DNA of 64,000 bases from Hyaloscypha bicolor E (GCF_002865645.1 NW_020194555.1:3622288-3686287); one strand, 5' to 3'; shown: positions 24,561 through 37,850, numbered from the stretch's first letter. Made by a program: numbers and translations. The notes: generated by a model not told the origin, from the letters alone.

Positions 24561-27335
24561 GGTAGAGAACGACGATGCTGCTGCGGATTCGAGAGTCAAC
24601 AAGTCTCGAAAATGGTTATTGACCGATGTAGACCGTAGTTTCCTGGTCCATGGAACGCGCGTAGACTCCGAGAAGGATCGCAGGCGTCCTATTGTTCTGT
24701 TGACTTGGCGATCTGAGTTCTGAAGGCCTGTCAAACGACTCTTGATCTAGAAGTGGGAAGCCGCGCAGGTCCCAAGACTCGCTGGGTCGAGCGCTCTTAC
24801 TTCTGATATCGCGTTCGAGAAATTAGAGTTGTGTCCGGCGCGGGACTAGACGGAGTGCCGGGAGTTAGAGTGAATTTGGTACGAAAATCGCTAGCTGGTG
24901 GGCCTTCTAGCCGGGGCTTGACTTCTGGATATACACCGCGTCAACAAGCCGCCGTCCTTAGTGGTGATCGAGTTTCGGGACGCCTGAAACTCCTGAATAA
25001 AGTGCTGCAAGTGCGGACTCTACAGAGTAACGAATGGTCAGCCGCTGCTGGGCAAATATTGGGTCGACGAGGGGATGGTGCGGTCTGGCTGCAGTTGACG
25101 GGAGCGAGTGGGGAGCACGTACTTAAGCAGACAAAGACTTGAGGCTTTTGATGGTTCGACAAGGTCGACCGGGTCCCCAGAGGATATGCAGCCACCCGAT
25201 GCGCGACCTGTTCGCATGGAGAGTCAGAATCAGTTCATGCCGTCACGGTCACGCCCGAAAGAGAGAGCCGGTGACATTCGTCAAAGGACTAGGACCGTGG
25301 AGGGTGTGCAGTCAACAGGCAGCTGCACGCATGCTTGCTTGCCGTGAAGTAGGACCTGGGGTGGTGGGTGCTGCTCCAAAGCAAGATCTTGCGTGCAAAT
25401 GACTTTTGTGGACTGGGATGCAAGGGAGGATGAATGATAATGGGAAGGGGTTGTGCGCACATACGATGGTGGGGTCGAAAGCTCTGCAACTTTTCAGTAG
25501 TGCTGGAAACGAGCGAGGAGCAGCAGCAGCAGCGGATGATCCCAGCTGGAAGCCAGCACTGGGCCACCACTAAGATCTCGTGCGCGTGTGAAGGCGGCTG
25601 ATGGCTGCACGATCTGAATCTGGCTACCCGAAGCGAGTGATCGCAGCTGGCTCCGCGCCTCTGAAAGGCTGGACGAAATGCCACTCCTTTTCTCCAATAT
25701 GTCGCCGGGCTCCGCTGTCCAAATTGCACTCCCCAGAGTTTCTGTCGATTTGACCAAGTCTTGACGTTTGTAATTTCGTGTGCGGTGGGCGAGGCGAGAG
25801 TGTCTAGGCTGGAATTCGCCAAAGCAAGACTTGCGGCAGGCTGAACACAAATGATCTGAGATCGATCGGAAGAGCGGCTGCTGCCTCCTCTGAAGGATTG
25901 GGTTGCTGGGCAAAAAAGTCCTGTCCGGGCGAGATGTACGACTGACTGCGGCCTCGAGCTACGTAATGCCTGGCCGGATGTTCGAGCTGAAAGTTGGCAC
26001 GTTAGATGAGGGGGAGGGGCGAGTCGGTCTTTAATGGAAAAAGGCTTTGGTAAGGGAGCCGACCCAGGACTGTGGGCTGGCAGAAGCGTCAAGGGCGTCG
26101 AGGGCGTCGAAGGCGTACTGTATAATATATGTGTGATGGATGGATGGATATTGAGCGAGGGAGCGAGTGATCAGGTAAACTACGATTCGCTAGCAACCAG
26201 AGCATGCAGAGATTTTCCAAGCAGAAGGAAACAAAAGAGGCGTTGTTCTGGAAGGCGACGATTTTAGCAGAATAAGGAACCGCAGCGGACGCCCCAGAGA
26301 TATCCCAAAATTTGGTTATGGCTTGAGGTAAGGGCCGTGTTTGGACGAGGAGTGCGAGTGCCTATGCCATTCTTGTATGCGTGCAGACACTGCAGAGCCC
26401 GGCTGAGGGACGCGAGGATGCGGTGTGTGGGTGGAGGGAAGGGGTGGGCGTCTACTTTGGTCGAGGTACTTTGTGAGTGGCGGGAGAGGATGGGGGGGGG
26501 GGGGAGGAGAGAGAGAGGCTACGAAGTTCGAAGTCGAGGTTGAGGTCGAGTCTTGTTTCTGTACGACTGGATGAGCTGCGGGCGAGGGAAAAGCACAAAC
26601 TCGTGGAGGAGGACGCGGAGGACGCGGACGGGGAGGTTCGCAGGGACGTAGCCTGTCGCCATTCTCCGGTGGTGGGGGGGGAAGTCGAGGAGTGCGAGCA
26701 AGCCCAAAACGGCAAAGCCACACTGAGTGACTAGCTGCTGGGTGCTCTCTGGCTGACTCGGCCTGCGTGCCTCCCGTCGTCGACTGGCGATTGTCTGGGC
26801 AAAGGGCAGAGGGCAGCACCAGCAAGAAGCGGTGACATCTGCAGCACTGGCAGCACTGGAAGCACTGGGAGAGGAGCAGCGAGCCAACGGGGAATTTCCT
26901 CTCGCTGACCCTTTTGGCAGAGAAAAGGGACATGGCCATCGACTGTCTCTCTGGAGCTTGTCCGGACATCGCTCGCTCATCTTGTCAAAATCTCTGGGGC
27001 AGCGGGCCAAATTTTCCCAGGATCCCAGGAGGCGACAGGGGGAGCTACAGGAGCCAGGGTCCCGCGGCCAGGGATGGGCCGCAGGGGGAGCGTTCGGGGG
27101 TTTAGCGTGCGCTGCTTCAGCATCGAAGAGCATCGAAAGAGGCAAGGCGCTCCAGCGCGCACATCACCCGAAATAGCTCACGCTCCCTTTCGGACTGCGT
27201 TCACGCCTCTCTTCCCTGCGCCGCCGCCCAAGCTGGCCAAGCAGGCCAAGCCGCTGCCAGTATCGCCAATCCCAGAGGCTCGCGGCGCTCCACCATCGCA
27301 GCTCTGCCGTGAGGGCCTGAGAACTGCAGAATTGG

Positions 27336-27415
27336 ATGCAGCAGCAGCAGCGCAGCAGCAGCATTAGTACCATCAGCATCAGCAGCTCCAGCACCAGCTC
27401 CAGCTCCAGCAGCGC
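27336..27415 (+). repeat. CAG/CTC-rich microsatellite
   Basis: Imperfect GCAGCAGCA units grade into CAGCATCAGCAG and then CTCCAGCAC units over about 80 bases. No supported coding frame covers it. Confidence 0.6.
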
Positions 27416-30400
27416 TCATCCCCTTCCAATTTGCTCCGTGCTGCAGCGATTGCCCAAACAGTTGCCCCATCCAATTCCAGCGCATGCGGGAGATGCTCCA
27501 GCGCATGCACTGCAAATCATAAGCCATCGGACGACACATAATATTCAAGCCGTGCTGGTCCGGCGTAACGTTCGGCCACAGCTTTGCCCAGCCAAACGGG
27601 CTCGCTGCTCAGTCGGCTGCGCAGCGCACCAGTCTTATGCAGCCTCCCTTCACCCAAACTCTCGGAGCCGGTGCGTGTGTCACCATCCCCCATTCCAACG
27701 TCACCCCGTCACTCTGCGTACAGTAAGTACAGCCAGCGGCCTGCAGGCCTGCCTGCCAGACGTGAGTGAGCCTGGCTGGCGCTGGCCCTGATGCCGGCAC
27801 CGCTGCCAGATCGCCCCGGCACTTGATATCGCACAACCAAGACACCATTACAAGGGAGGGACATCGAGATGGCAGCAGATCCCCATCTGTCCATCTGTCC
27901 AGTCCATCTCATCTGCACATCGCAGTGCATCTCGCGCGCCTCGCTCGCTGCTGCTCATCCTCCTGATCCTCGTCGCAGCTCCTGCATACCGCCTCGGCTT
28001 TCTCCAGGCCTTGCTCGTCGCCTCGTCTCGTGAGAGTGCAGCGCACATCGTGTGGGGAATTCATCTATCCTCAGCCTGCTGCCCCGCTGTGGTAACTAAC
28101 CACTAAGCATCTTACGCAATACGAATCACCCGGCTGCCCTTGCTGCTGCTCTGCTCATCATCATCTTCTCCTCCTTCTCGCCCACGGGACCAGATTCGGG
28201 CCAGAGCGGAAGGGAGCAAGGGGGCAAGGAGCAGGGAGCGAGGCGCAAAGGAGCGAAGGAGGCAATGGAGCAATGAGCACCGGCGACTGCATGCCAAATA
28301 CTCCTCTCGGCGCGCCAATCGCGGGTCGCTGGGCCTGTGCTCGTACGTTGCGCTGCCGATCGTGAGCACCGAGCCAAGCCTGAGCGTCCCAAACAGGCCG
28401 AGCTGGAGTCCACCAATATTCTCTGAATATTTCGACAGCAAGCGCAAGTACTGTACTGTACCAAAAATCGTCCGCCGTGGGTGTTGCACAACGAATCACG
28501 GCAGGAGAAGATGCAGCAAGAGATCGACGACCTGGATCTTCTCGACGGGAGTGTCAGGTCATGCCCACTTTAGGGGTGGCCTGCCCGGGACAGGGGTTGT
28601 GCGCGCCACCGTGACAGGCCATTTCGGCCACGCTCCCGAAGGTGCAGACGGTGCAGACGCAACATGAACCTCCTCTTGCACTACGCTCTCCGCACGGCGA
28701 GATGCTACAGAAGGCGCGGGTGCTCATTCCAGAACTGTTACATTTCACCGCTGCAGTGCGATGGCCGAGCTATCACTCTCATCTTGCATCGCATTGCATT
28801 GCATTATCCCGGATCCCGCAGAAGCAGAGGAGGAGGTGTTGCAGAGACTGAAGGACACGGTCGACGCCGCTGACTGGGTGCGTCATGGAGCTTTCATCAT
28901 CAATTGGGAGCGCCCGCAGAATCGCCTCGTCATGTGAGCTATTGATAGCCACACATCGCGGCCACGGAGATCATCAGAGCTGACCGGCCTGCCAGGCATC
29001 CCGGAGATAGCATGAGCTGGAGGTGTGCTTGAGGAATCATGGGCAAGAGCTGTGGTGGACGACCTTGATGCAAAGGCTGCCCGCCCCACAGCGACGCCTT
29101 CAATGTGCCATGTGGCTTCGTTTCCTCTCAATAATCGGATTGACGAATTTTATTGCAGACGTTGCGGCATTGGTGGCTGAGCGCGTTTGGATTGATTTTA
29201 CCCCAGTTCTCGTCAGTCGCCAGAAGACCTGCCAGCTGAAAAACGCTGCATGGGTGTGTGGTCGGGAGGTCGGCGAACTCTCCTTAGCTTGAAGGTTATG
29301 CAGCCACAGTCGCAGATCAGTGGTGATCAATGCAGGCACCGACAAGGTACAGCGATGTGAAGTGTGTTTTGCTGGCAGCTTTTTATCCACGACCACACGT
29401 CGAGCGTCTCCCGCAAATCTTTGCACGCCAGACCTTTCAACACTCGAGCTAACTAAGCTAACTAAGCTTCCGAACCTCCTTTGCCCCCTTTTCCCCTTCT
29501 TCCTTTTGCTAGCGGCCACAACATGGAGAAAGTCCGTTTCTGGCAAGTGTCTCATCTTGGAAGAAACCGTCTGCCGCAACCTTAACGATAAATCTGGAGC
29601 GCCTCGGCACGAACTGCCAGAAATGTGGCTTTCCAGGATTTTGGTGGCTTCATCGCTTTGGACGCGCCACAGATCTCGTCGCAAGAAACAATTCTCTGAG
29701 AAATATTCCTCCTGACTTTAGCGCTTCGCTGTGGCCAGTGTCACAGCACCGGATCCAAATTGGTTTCGCGCACGGAAGATGCTAGACCCTCAATTCTCAT
29801 CTAATGCAAGATGTCACGAATACTAACCCTGCGACGAGCATTGAGTGCACTCGAAATAAAGTTACGATCGTTTTAGATCCACTGACGTGGACTACCAGCG
29901 GGAATTTCACCTTACAGGCACCCGGTGTTCAGAATTCAGAATGCTCAGCCAATCTGACCGTTGCTCTCAGCCACAGTAAATTTGGCTGAAACCCACTAAG
30001 AACCGGGCTAAAACTCGTTCCTCTAGCGACTAATAGCCTCTGTGGCTTTTCTTGCATGTTACAGGAAACGTTTGAAAGAAGTGAAAGAATCCTCTCCATC
30101 ACCAGCGCCAAGCTTGAGCAACTCGTGTTAACACTCTTCATCAAGGCTACCTGCATGAACGCTCCGGTCGTAGGCATGTGCCATACAAAATTCGGCTGCA
30201 TCCGAAGAACGTTTCTTCTTCCTTGAAACCTTTACGCCACAATCCACTGGCATTTGCTATTTAAGCGTGTCAGCCAACGGAATGAAAGTGGCCTGACATT
30301 GCATGCCACCAATGGCAAGAAACTCGCGGCATTCCGATTGCATTTGCTGTTGACTTCCATTTTACTTTGATAGAAGCATTGCAAACGGGGCCTGGATCCT

Positions 30401-32943
30401 TGTACTACAACACCATGTTCGACCAAGGTGTTGGAACAAATCTCGTCCCTTGATTGCTGCATGAGGCCGGGATAATGGGATCGTACCTGTCAGTCGGGAC
30501 CGACGAACTTTGAAAGCCTCAATCAGGCTCCTGCATGTCATCTCGAACTGTCTCATGGCTCCACTCGACCTATTCTCAGCTCATGGAGCCGCCCAAACAA
30601 GGAGAAGAATCATTTTGGAATCCCGCATAAACTGTGCTTGGCATAAAAAGGAATGAACAGATGGACTGTGCAAGCTCCCTCCACGTGTGTACCGCATGCA
30701 ATTGGGCGGCAGTGAGAAATGTTGAAGTATCGAGCCACATGGCGATTTTTAACCGCCAACATTCCGATCACGATACATTGAATCAGTGGCGAGTCAACAA
30801 GGCGTCGCCCGTCGTATCTCAACCACTCCCCGCGATGCGCGTCCTCCAAGATCTGTCCACCTGCCTCTGATTGGCGAGTGTCATCTGCCGCAAATCTGGC
30901 AAGTCCATCACTTGCTTGTCCAGACCGGTGCCCGTTGCCAAGAACCAGAGGTATTGATGCACCAACGGCATGACCCATTTCTTGGAACTGAAAGAATTGC
31001 GAACCCCTGGACTCCTTCAATCTTCTTTCAATTCTCAGCAAGTGCATCGGAGAGAGTTCCGCCTTGGACGATACAAGGGATCGATCAATAAGGATTGAAC
31101 GTCATGCGGCTGCGTTTCCACGGGATTTCGACATGTCGTGTCAACTCCGCAGACTATCCCTGCACACGCGTGGATGTGCGATGCCCGCATACCATACTCC
31201 CTCTCCTTTCTTTTGCAATATCCACAATCTCCAAGGTGGAGTTCATAACTACTTCTGATACAGATTCAAGATCTGATATCAACCGGTACGGAAGTACTTG
31301 ATTGCTGAAACCTGACCTCTCATCGCCCAATTCCGCAGCCTCATACATATCTCTGCCATGTTTTCCCCGCCTGCATTCCAACCTTCCCTTCCCCCCCGCT
31401 CCTGTTCCCTCTTTCCCTCGTGATTCCGAACATGACATTTGTGACCTTTCTTCAAGCTGTTGGTCGTTCTTGGCTTGCTTCTCTCTTCTAGATTTTCTCC
31501 TTCGCCGACGCTCCTTCCAGCTTGTCTGTCTTGGACCTTGCGTATATATCTACTTTCGCTCACCGGGAACTCCATCTCGGTCTTTCCTAACATATCACGC
31601 TGTCTCAACTCTATCCAAGCTTCTCTTGCAAGCGTCTTAAGGATGTAGGCTGTCCCAATTCTGTTCAACCTTCCATTCCATTCTCGGACAGTAAAGTTGA
31701 GAAACCTTGTTTCAACTCTATCTCTTCACCACGACCCCGACTCACCTCAGATTGGACACCCCGGATAAGATCCGCAGGGATTGGACATCGAAATCTGTAG
31801 CAGAATGGCGTTTGAGCATGTTTTCGCTTGCTTCGCATTCGCTTCACACACACACACACAAAACATTCTATCTCGAATATCTTCATCGAAAACCTTGATT
31901 TCTCTATCTTGGATAAATACGAAGTACACGAGTGAATGCCAAGTGATTGTAATGAGATATCAGAGGATAGGGATTAGGTGAGATGAGACGGGCTAGATTA
32001 GCAACGACATCCCCAATCCCGAATGCGCGTTGCTCTTCCCCATTCCACGTGGGGAATGGCATCATGTGGTTGACGAGAGACGGGGGACAGATGTGCGGAG
32101 CCTTCCGCTGCGGAAGACGCAGCTGAGGGGATTAGGAATCGCTAAAACAAATGGGGGCTCGGGTTGCGTCCAAGACATTGATTGAGATTGTGTTGGGGAT
32201 CTTCTATCTTGGATGGTGAAGTGTCGTGGTGTTACTTGAAAATTGGGAGATTTGTAGGTTTTTTCGCGGAAATAATTCTCGGTGAGCCGTCCGTTCGGTG
32301 AAGATCCATCACTTTGTTTTATTTATATATATTGGATTCCTGTAGAGGAAGATAAATCTCCTGCAAGGCCATTACGAGGACAGTTGACTGCAATACTTTC
32401 CCAATCACCTGCCGTAGCTCTTCTCACATCATTTCTTAGTACACAATGTGTGTGTGCAGCAGCCAGGATTACTCTTCGTTGCTGTTCGTCCCGGATCCCA
32501 CGGATCAAAAGTGTTGACATCGTCATTATCTATCCTTAGCATCCTGTCCTTCGCTCCTCTGCCTTCATCTCTTTCATAGCACGGGGGTAAATATGAATAT
32601 ATGCCCATCCTACCCGCAGAATTTTTGGTCTTCTCAGGATCGGCTTCTGATTATATTTTCTACTGGATGGTACACCGCCTGCTTTTTTGACTGTGCGTTT
32701 GAACGCGGGAAGGGGGTGGTTAGACGCAAGCACGCAATCCTCTTATCACTACTTCTCGATCTTCCTATCTCTTGCTCACTTTTCATCCTCAATTTTCCAA
32801 TCCAAGAAAACCAACCCTTTTAGTCCATCTCACCGTTCATCATTACCGCCCTCAGCTCCGCGAGAAATACCCAACAAGATCCGAGCCGCAATCGCGACGA
32901 ATGAAATAAGCGATACCTCACATCCTATCCATCATTTTCATCC

Positions 32944-32997
32944 CATCCCATCAACGTGCATTGCTTCTCCCATCCCATCAACATGCATTGCTTCTCC
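32944..32997 (+). repeat. 27-base tandem duplication
   Basis: Two adjacent 27-base units begin CATCCCATCAAC and end GCATTGCTTCTCC. They differ at one base (G versus A at unit position 13). Confidence 0.8.
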
Positions 32998-34215
32998 GTT
33001 CCCAATGCCGAGTTTCCCAATGCGGAACTATGCGAGGAGCGGTATGGGATAGCGATCTGCAATGCTTGGCGTAGCTCGGTGGTATTCTCGGAGGCGGGCG
33101 GAAGAGCGGGAGTGCGTTCCCTCTTTTCTTTGGTTTTCGTGGGTGGCGCGTGGGGAATCGGACCTTTTGAAGCTGTCGTATTGACTATTTAGATCTTGAT
33201 TGGGGGATAGGTTAGGACTTCATTATCTATTGTTTAGAGTAGGGATTTTCCAGTGGATCTGCAAGGACAGAGATATGGGATTCAGCTCTCAGGGCGGTTT
33301 GAATGGGGACACTCCGAATGTGAGCCTTTCTACAATCGCTTTACGTCTTGTGTTAAGTGCTCTTAGTGTTTAATCTTCTCTGTTTGTTTATTCCAGTGAC
33401 TTTACAGATATGTAGAGCTGTTCTATACTCTTGAAGTGTTGTCATTGAAAGAGGCGAGGCAAGGCTCCAGTGTTGGAGGGGATAGTCAATCATTTGGCAC
33501 TTCCGAGCGTGCAGAAGCCGCATTCGAGGACATATGGCTAAGATCCCACCCCTTTTTACTTTAAACCCCGCTTAACGCCACCCTTGTGTGAGAAATGTGT
33601 ACGCGCCAAAGCTCTGGTCTCAAGCGAGAGATTTTCATCGTCCTTTTTGAGAAAGTTGAATTTGTAGAGAATTTACTCATTACTTAGCTTGGAGCAGAGG
33701 CGGCAAATCCTTACTTACAGTTTATGCAATTCTCAAAACTTCAATGGCCAGTCTCACCAGTACTGAAAGCCAAAGTGTCATATCGGACGATTGTGGCGTC
33801 TCGTGCAGTCCCCCCCCCCCATTACCACTTCTCGGATCTCGGCATGCTTCACTGCTCAATTTCATGAGATTTCCTTATATCAAACTTCACTCCCCCTTCT
33901 TGCTAGCTTTCCAATCATTCGCCGTTCACCGCCTCCAACCCAAAGACATTCCGCAGAGTACAGGTGTTGTGTATACCCGTGGCAGTTGATATGGAAAAAG
34001 GAGCTCCATTTTGAAAGGAGGGCACAGTGGTAGATTGATCTCAGTTACTTGAAGAGTTGAAATATGGAAACAGGGAGATATATGATATGCCAGTGCAAAT
34101 CCCCTGGACTGGTAGAGCAAGTACCGCTACAACACTGCCCTCAAACTGGATCCCCCTGATACGCTCAAAGTGCCTACCTCCTAAATCGTTCTTCTCATCT
34201 CCGAGACCATCTGCC

Positions 34216-36228
34216 TCAAACTAGAACAATATTCTCTAGCTTCACCTCCCCTTTCTCCAACTGCTCCATGACCTCCCCAGCCATCACCCCGTGAATATAG
34301 CTGTCTCCGACCAGGCCGTATCTGCCGTCTTCTCTGGGCCGCAGGATGAGTGGCACCTGCATCCCTGGGCATATGCAGCACACGTCGTTGAGCTCAGCAA
34401 GCCTGTCAACGAGCCCAAATCGACCGGATTCTGTGATTGCGAAGCGGCGGTTGTGTGCGTAATCTAGTGCCCTATCATATCTAAATACAGAGCTGCTTCC
34501 GCTCCGCAAAGAAGCTAGCCACTTGCGGACCGTGCCACGCATTCTCTTCCTCGTAGAGGTAGAGTGTTTATCCACAAGTTGTCGTGCAGCCTGGAGATAT
34601 GCTTTGAAATCTCGCTGGTGTTCTACAAGATTAAATTCATCGTCTGCGGGATATTGTCGCGTCAGAGTCAGGCTGAAGGCATCCTCAATGGATTTCGTGC
34701 TGGTCGATACAACCTTAGAATATCGATCATGGCAATGCTTGTTGAAAGCTTTTCGAACCCGAGTGAAGAGTAAATCTATGAAGGGCTTGTCGGCAGCCCT
34801 TGTGTCTTCATCCCATATATCAGGGTTGAGTGATAGGTTATCCTCGTCGAGTGTATTGGAAGTCCAGGCCAAGTGATCGAAGATGATTGCAGGGAGCAGC
34901 AAAGACTTGTCGGTTTGAACAGCCGCGTTAAAATTTCTTTCCAGTCCTCCTGCCCGATACCAGAAGTGAGTAAGGCTTATTGAGTATTGCCGCCAATCTT
35001 TATCCCAGCGTGGCACCCAAGAAGGAAAGGCATCATCTCTCCCAAGAGTCGTGCCTTCAACGCTCTCGTTGTTGTGATGATCGACAAACGACAGAAGGTA
35101 AGGAGCTTCTCTTGGATGGGCCAACAATGAGCACGCCATCTCAAAGTAGACCTCCTGAATAGATTTGCTGTAGTCTGGCTCAACCACTAATTCATCTTCT
35201 CCATATTTCCTTGCCAGAGGATTCCCTAAAAATGCAAACACTCGATCAACCTCGAAAGTCGATTTCATTCTTCTTCCTGAGTCCAATACGCCCAGGAATA
35301 ACATGTCGTTAGAGCTTCCATGTCTTGCTTTTATAAGTGGTTTAGTTCGCATCCAGCTTTTCGCGGATTGGTAGGTGCATTGCGTAGAAAAATTATCACC
35401 GACTTGTCCTGTGCCGATTTCCCCAACTAGGTTTCTTAAATCTAATCGGTAATCGACGAAGTCAGATAGCTCACACACTTCTGCTATACTAAGTTGGTTA
35501 TTGCCCCAAAGCAGCGTACATTGCTTCGCAAGCGCAGCTTCTTGGATAACCCAGAGTCTTTTGAACCATGGCATCTCGACCAGTGCACGGACTTTGTTCC
35601 ACCGCGACTTTTCAAAAGATATCGGAGATGCTTTGGTGATTGCCGGTATGTGCAAGACGCCTCCATAGATCTCAAGCTGATGATCAAGGTACTCATTGGT
35701 TTCTCGAATGAGATTGAAGCAATCTTCAGCAATCCCCTCGCTATCACTCCCCAGCCACACCAGGACCTCTTCAGCATTCTCATATACCTTCCCCATCCTC
35801 TTCACCTGATGTCCTTTCTCGGTATCGTCCTCTTGATTAATGCAGACAGCATCAGCCCACACGAATCTGGACTCTGTCCAGTCTCGAATATGGCTCAGAG
35901 CATCCGCGAGGTTAACCGTGACCTCGATAATCCGACCATCACAGATGATTGGCACTCTGTCGTTCGGGTCCCCCCAAACGTACGAAATGGCAGCGTATTT
36001 GTCCTCGGCATCGGCAAATCGTTCGGTGTGCAATCGACAACGTACGCCACCTCCACCATCCTCAGTGGTTTCGTCTGGTAACAACTCCAGGATCCGAATG
36101 AAATCATAGCTGGGAAGTGGCTGATACTGATATAACTTCCCAGTAGGGGTTTTGGCTGCTGTCTTTGAAAGGGCTGCTCGATCTTGAAGCCGCGAGCACA
36201 AGGCTGGGTGAGATGAGTCGGTCGACAT
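34216..36228 (-). CDS. HET-domain protein (heterokaryon incompatibility type)
   Basis: A single exon of 670 residues. HET proteins act in non-self recognition after hyphal fusion and trigger cell death; the domain is thought to be a TIR-like effector. The three signature blocks are present in order: YAAISYVWGDP near residue 79, RFVWADAVCINQED near 125, and AEEVLVWLGSDS near 153. The long C-terminal part (about 200-670) is the variable region of the family, with no repeats I can see. It ends with a block (GDSYIHGVMAGEVMEQL) common to HET proteins. I chose ATG at 36228 (MSTDSSHPALCS); the frame is open upstream but has no earlier ATG nearby. It lies 10 kb from the MedA gene and 390 bases from a transporter pseudogene. 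The partner or trigger cannot be told. Confidence 0.9.
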   Translation of the reverse strand: MSTDSSHPALCSRLQDRAALSKTAAKTPTGKLYQYQPLPSYDFIRILELLPDETTEDGGGGVRCRLHTERFADAEDKYAAISYVWGDPNDRVPIICDGRIIEVTVNLADALSHIRDWTESRFVWADAVCINQEDDTEKGHQVKRMGKVYENAEEVLVWLGSDSEGIAEDCFNLIRETNEYLDHQLEIYGGVLHIPAITKASPISFEKSRWNKVRALVEMPWFKRLWVIQEAALAKQCTLLWGNNQLSIAEVCELSDFVDYRLDLRNLVGEIGTGQVGDNFSTQCTYQSAKSWMRTKPLIKARHGSSNDMLFLGVLDSGRRMKSTFEVDRVFAFLGNPLARKYGEDELVVEPDYSKSIQEVYFEMACSLLAHPREAPYLLSFVDHHNNESVEGTTLGRDDAFPSWVPRWDKDWRQYSISLTHFWYRAGGLERNFNAAVQTDKSLLLPAIIFDHLAWTSNTLDEDNLSLNPDIWDEDTRAADKPFIDLLFTRVRKAFNKHCHDRYSKVVSTSTKSIEDAFSLTLTRQYPADDEFNLVEHQRDFKAYLQAARQLVDKHSTSTRKRMRGTVRKWLASLRSGSSSVFRYDRALDYAHNRRFAITESGRFGLVDRLAELNDVCCICPGMQVPLILRPREDGRYGLVGDSYIHGVMAGEVMEQLEKGEVKLENIVLV

Positions 36229-36615
36229 TGCGATGGGCTTGAGGCCGTAGCAAGTTGGTGGTGGTGACGGATTTATCAAGTTGATGGAATATATGGGATT
36301 GTTTCGGTCACGTTGTTGCTGGTAGTTTACAATTGAGTGGTTTGGAGGTAGATGTCGTTCATGAGGCTACATGGATGTGATGCCTGAAATGCATTGCCAA
36401 CACGACCAAACATCATGAACCAATAGCACCGACTTCTACCAAGCCACGATTTAATTGGCGGTTGGCTTCCTGCATTGAACCTAAATTGGAATGCGATTTA
36501 TTCAGTATCACTTCCATGCCAAAAAGTAACGTGAAAAATTCAAGACTTGCATTAATACCAAGCATCTAACCGACCATCTATCAAAACTCCATCCAATTGC
36601 AAATTCCTTTCCTTA

Positions 36616-37850
36616 TCAAACCGAATCACCAATTCTTCTGGCAGGCACACCCCGTTCAAACAACGATCTAATTCCCCATACCATCTGCCCTTAGTCTCCG
36701 GGACCATGAAATAAGACTAAACTAAACTCCCTACCGCCGTTACGCTAAAGACGAACCCGATCTTGCCTCCAAGATCCGCAGCATCAGTCTTAATCAGCAT
36801 CGAGATCACAATGTTCATCAGTACACCAAAGACGTATTGGACCACGATTCCCAAGCTGACAGTTCGCGAGCGTAGGCGCGAATAGGGGATCTCGGCGAAG
36901 ATGCCCATTCCTATTTCGGTTCTTCTTAGATCGGGCCCTTTGAAGCAATCGAGATATGACGTTGATTTCGACTTCCTATTTTCGAGATCGATGGTTTGGT
37001 TATCCCAGAGAGGGTGGAGGATGGAGGGGTAACCCAGGTGAGAGAGTGTTGAGAGCGCGAGGGATTGGTTGTTGGTACGGATGAGGTACCAGGGTGATTC
37101 TGGGTGAAGGAAAGGAAGAGGAGGAGAACCTGGGAGAAGAAGAACTGTAGGGAGAAAGGGATTTTGTAGGCAAGTGTTGAGGAGGGGGTTCTAGTGCCTT
37201 TCAGGACGAGATTTGCAGTCAGCTGTCCAATGCTAATGAAAAGTTGGACGCCAGAAGTCGTGAGATCACGGACTTGAACGGGGCAGATTTCTGTGGAATA
37301 TGAGGGGTTGTGAGAAAGGCGGCGAGGGCGAGGCAGTTGATGAGCTGCTATCGTCAGCTGGATATTCGAATACCGAGACAGGAGAGAGGACTTGCCCTTC
37401 CCACTAGAAGTGTGATTGGTGTGCCGCAAATATCTGTATGAAGACCGCCCAATGCTAACGATCCAACCAATCCCTAATGTCATCCTCTTTCCCAACCTGT
37501 CTGCAAAATATCTTGACCCAATAGCGCCGAAGAATTCACAGATTGAAGACGAGGTGTTGAAGGCGATCGGCCAGCCATAGCTGGTGATGTACTGATTCTC
37601 GAAGAGATATCCGAGGTCGTTTTGGAACGACGGGACAGAGATGGCGCCGTTCGAAAGCTGAAAAATCGGCAGGATTCGAAGTTTGTGCGGTTGGAGTACA
37701 TTCACCAGAACATCCATTCCCTAATTGTATGGCAGTTAACCATATGAAAGCAGACCACAGCACAGCGGTCTTGAACTGGAGAACCGTCTGCCACGTTGAA
37801 TGCTCCGTCTCATCGATAGAAGACTCTTCACTCGTCATCCTTTCGTACAA
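36616..37850 (-). pseudogene. MFS sugar transporter (maltose-permease type), decayed
   Basis: Remnant of a sugar:proton symporter of the fungal maltose/alpha-glucoside permease group. In order on the minus strand: an N-terminal piece (WSAFIWLTAIQLGNG), then after a frameshift near 37710 helices 2-4 (SYGWPIAFNTSSSICEFFGA, DRLGKRMTLGIG), the EICPVQVR loop and YKIPFSLQ. A second frameshift near 37100-37130 leads to PESPWYLIR. After FKGPDLRRTEI the family has about 100 more residues covering helices 7-10, but here AEIPYSRLRSRTVSLG follows directly, so that part is deleted. An in-frame TAG at 36717-36719 precedes the C-terminal signature VPETKGRWYGELDRLFERG. Two frameshifts, a deletion and a stop make it clearly dead. 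Confidence 0.85.

Larger units (their letters stand above)
24561..34215. other. About 9.7 kb gene-poor region upstream of the MedA-type gene
   Basis: Many short open frames overlap on both strands here, but their translations are low-complexity and match no family I know, so none is annotated. Visible structure: nine-base GGCGTCGAG-like repeats near 26085-26115; a G13 run at 26492-26504; a CAG/CTC-rich microsatellite at 27336-27415; a CA run at 31843-31860; a 27-base tandem duplication at 32944-32997; and a C10 run near 33810. Pyrimidine-rich stretches near 31300-31500 and 32700-32900 resemble fungal promoters or leaders. A long regulatory region or a long spliced leader for MedA is the likeliest reading; non-coding RNAs cannot be excluded. 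Confidence 0.5.

Noticed and set aside
24831..31050. Dozens of open frames of 60-267 codons on both strands (for example 25289-26092 minus and 30610-31047 minus)
   Set aside because: They overlap in several frames at once, translate to low-complexity Ser/Pro/Arg/Cys-rich sequence and match no family I know.
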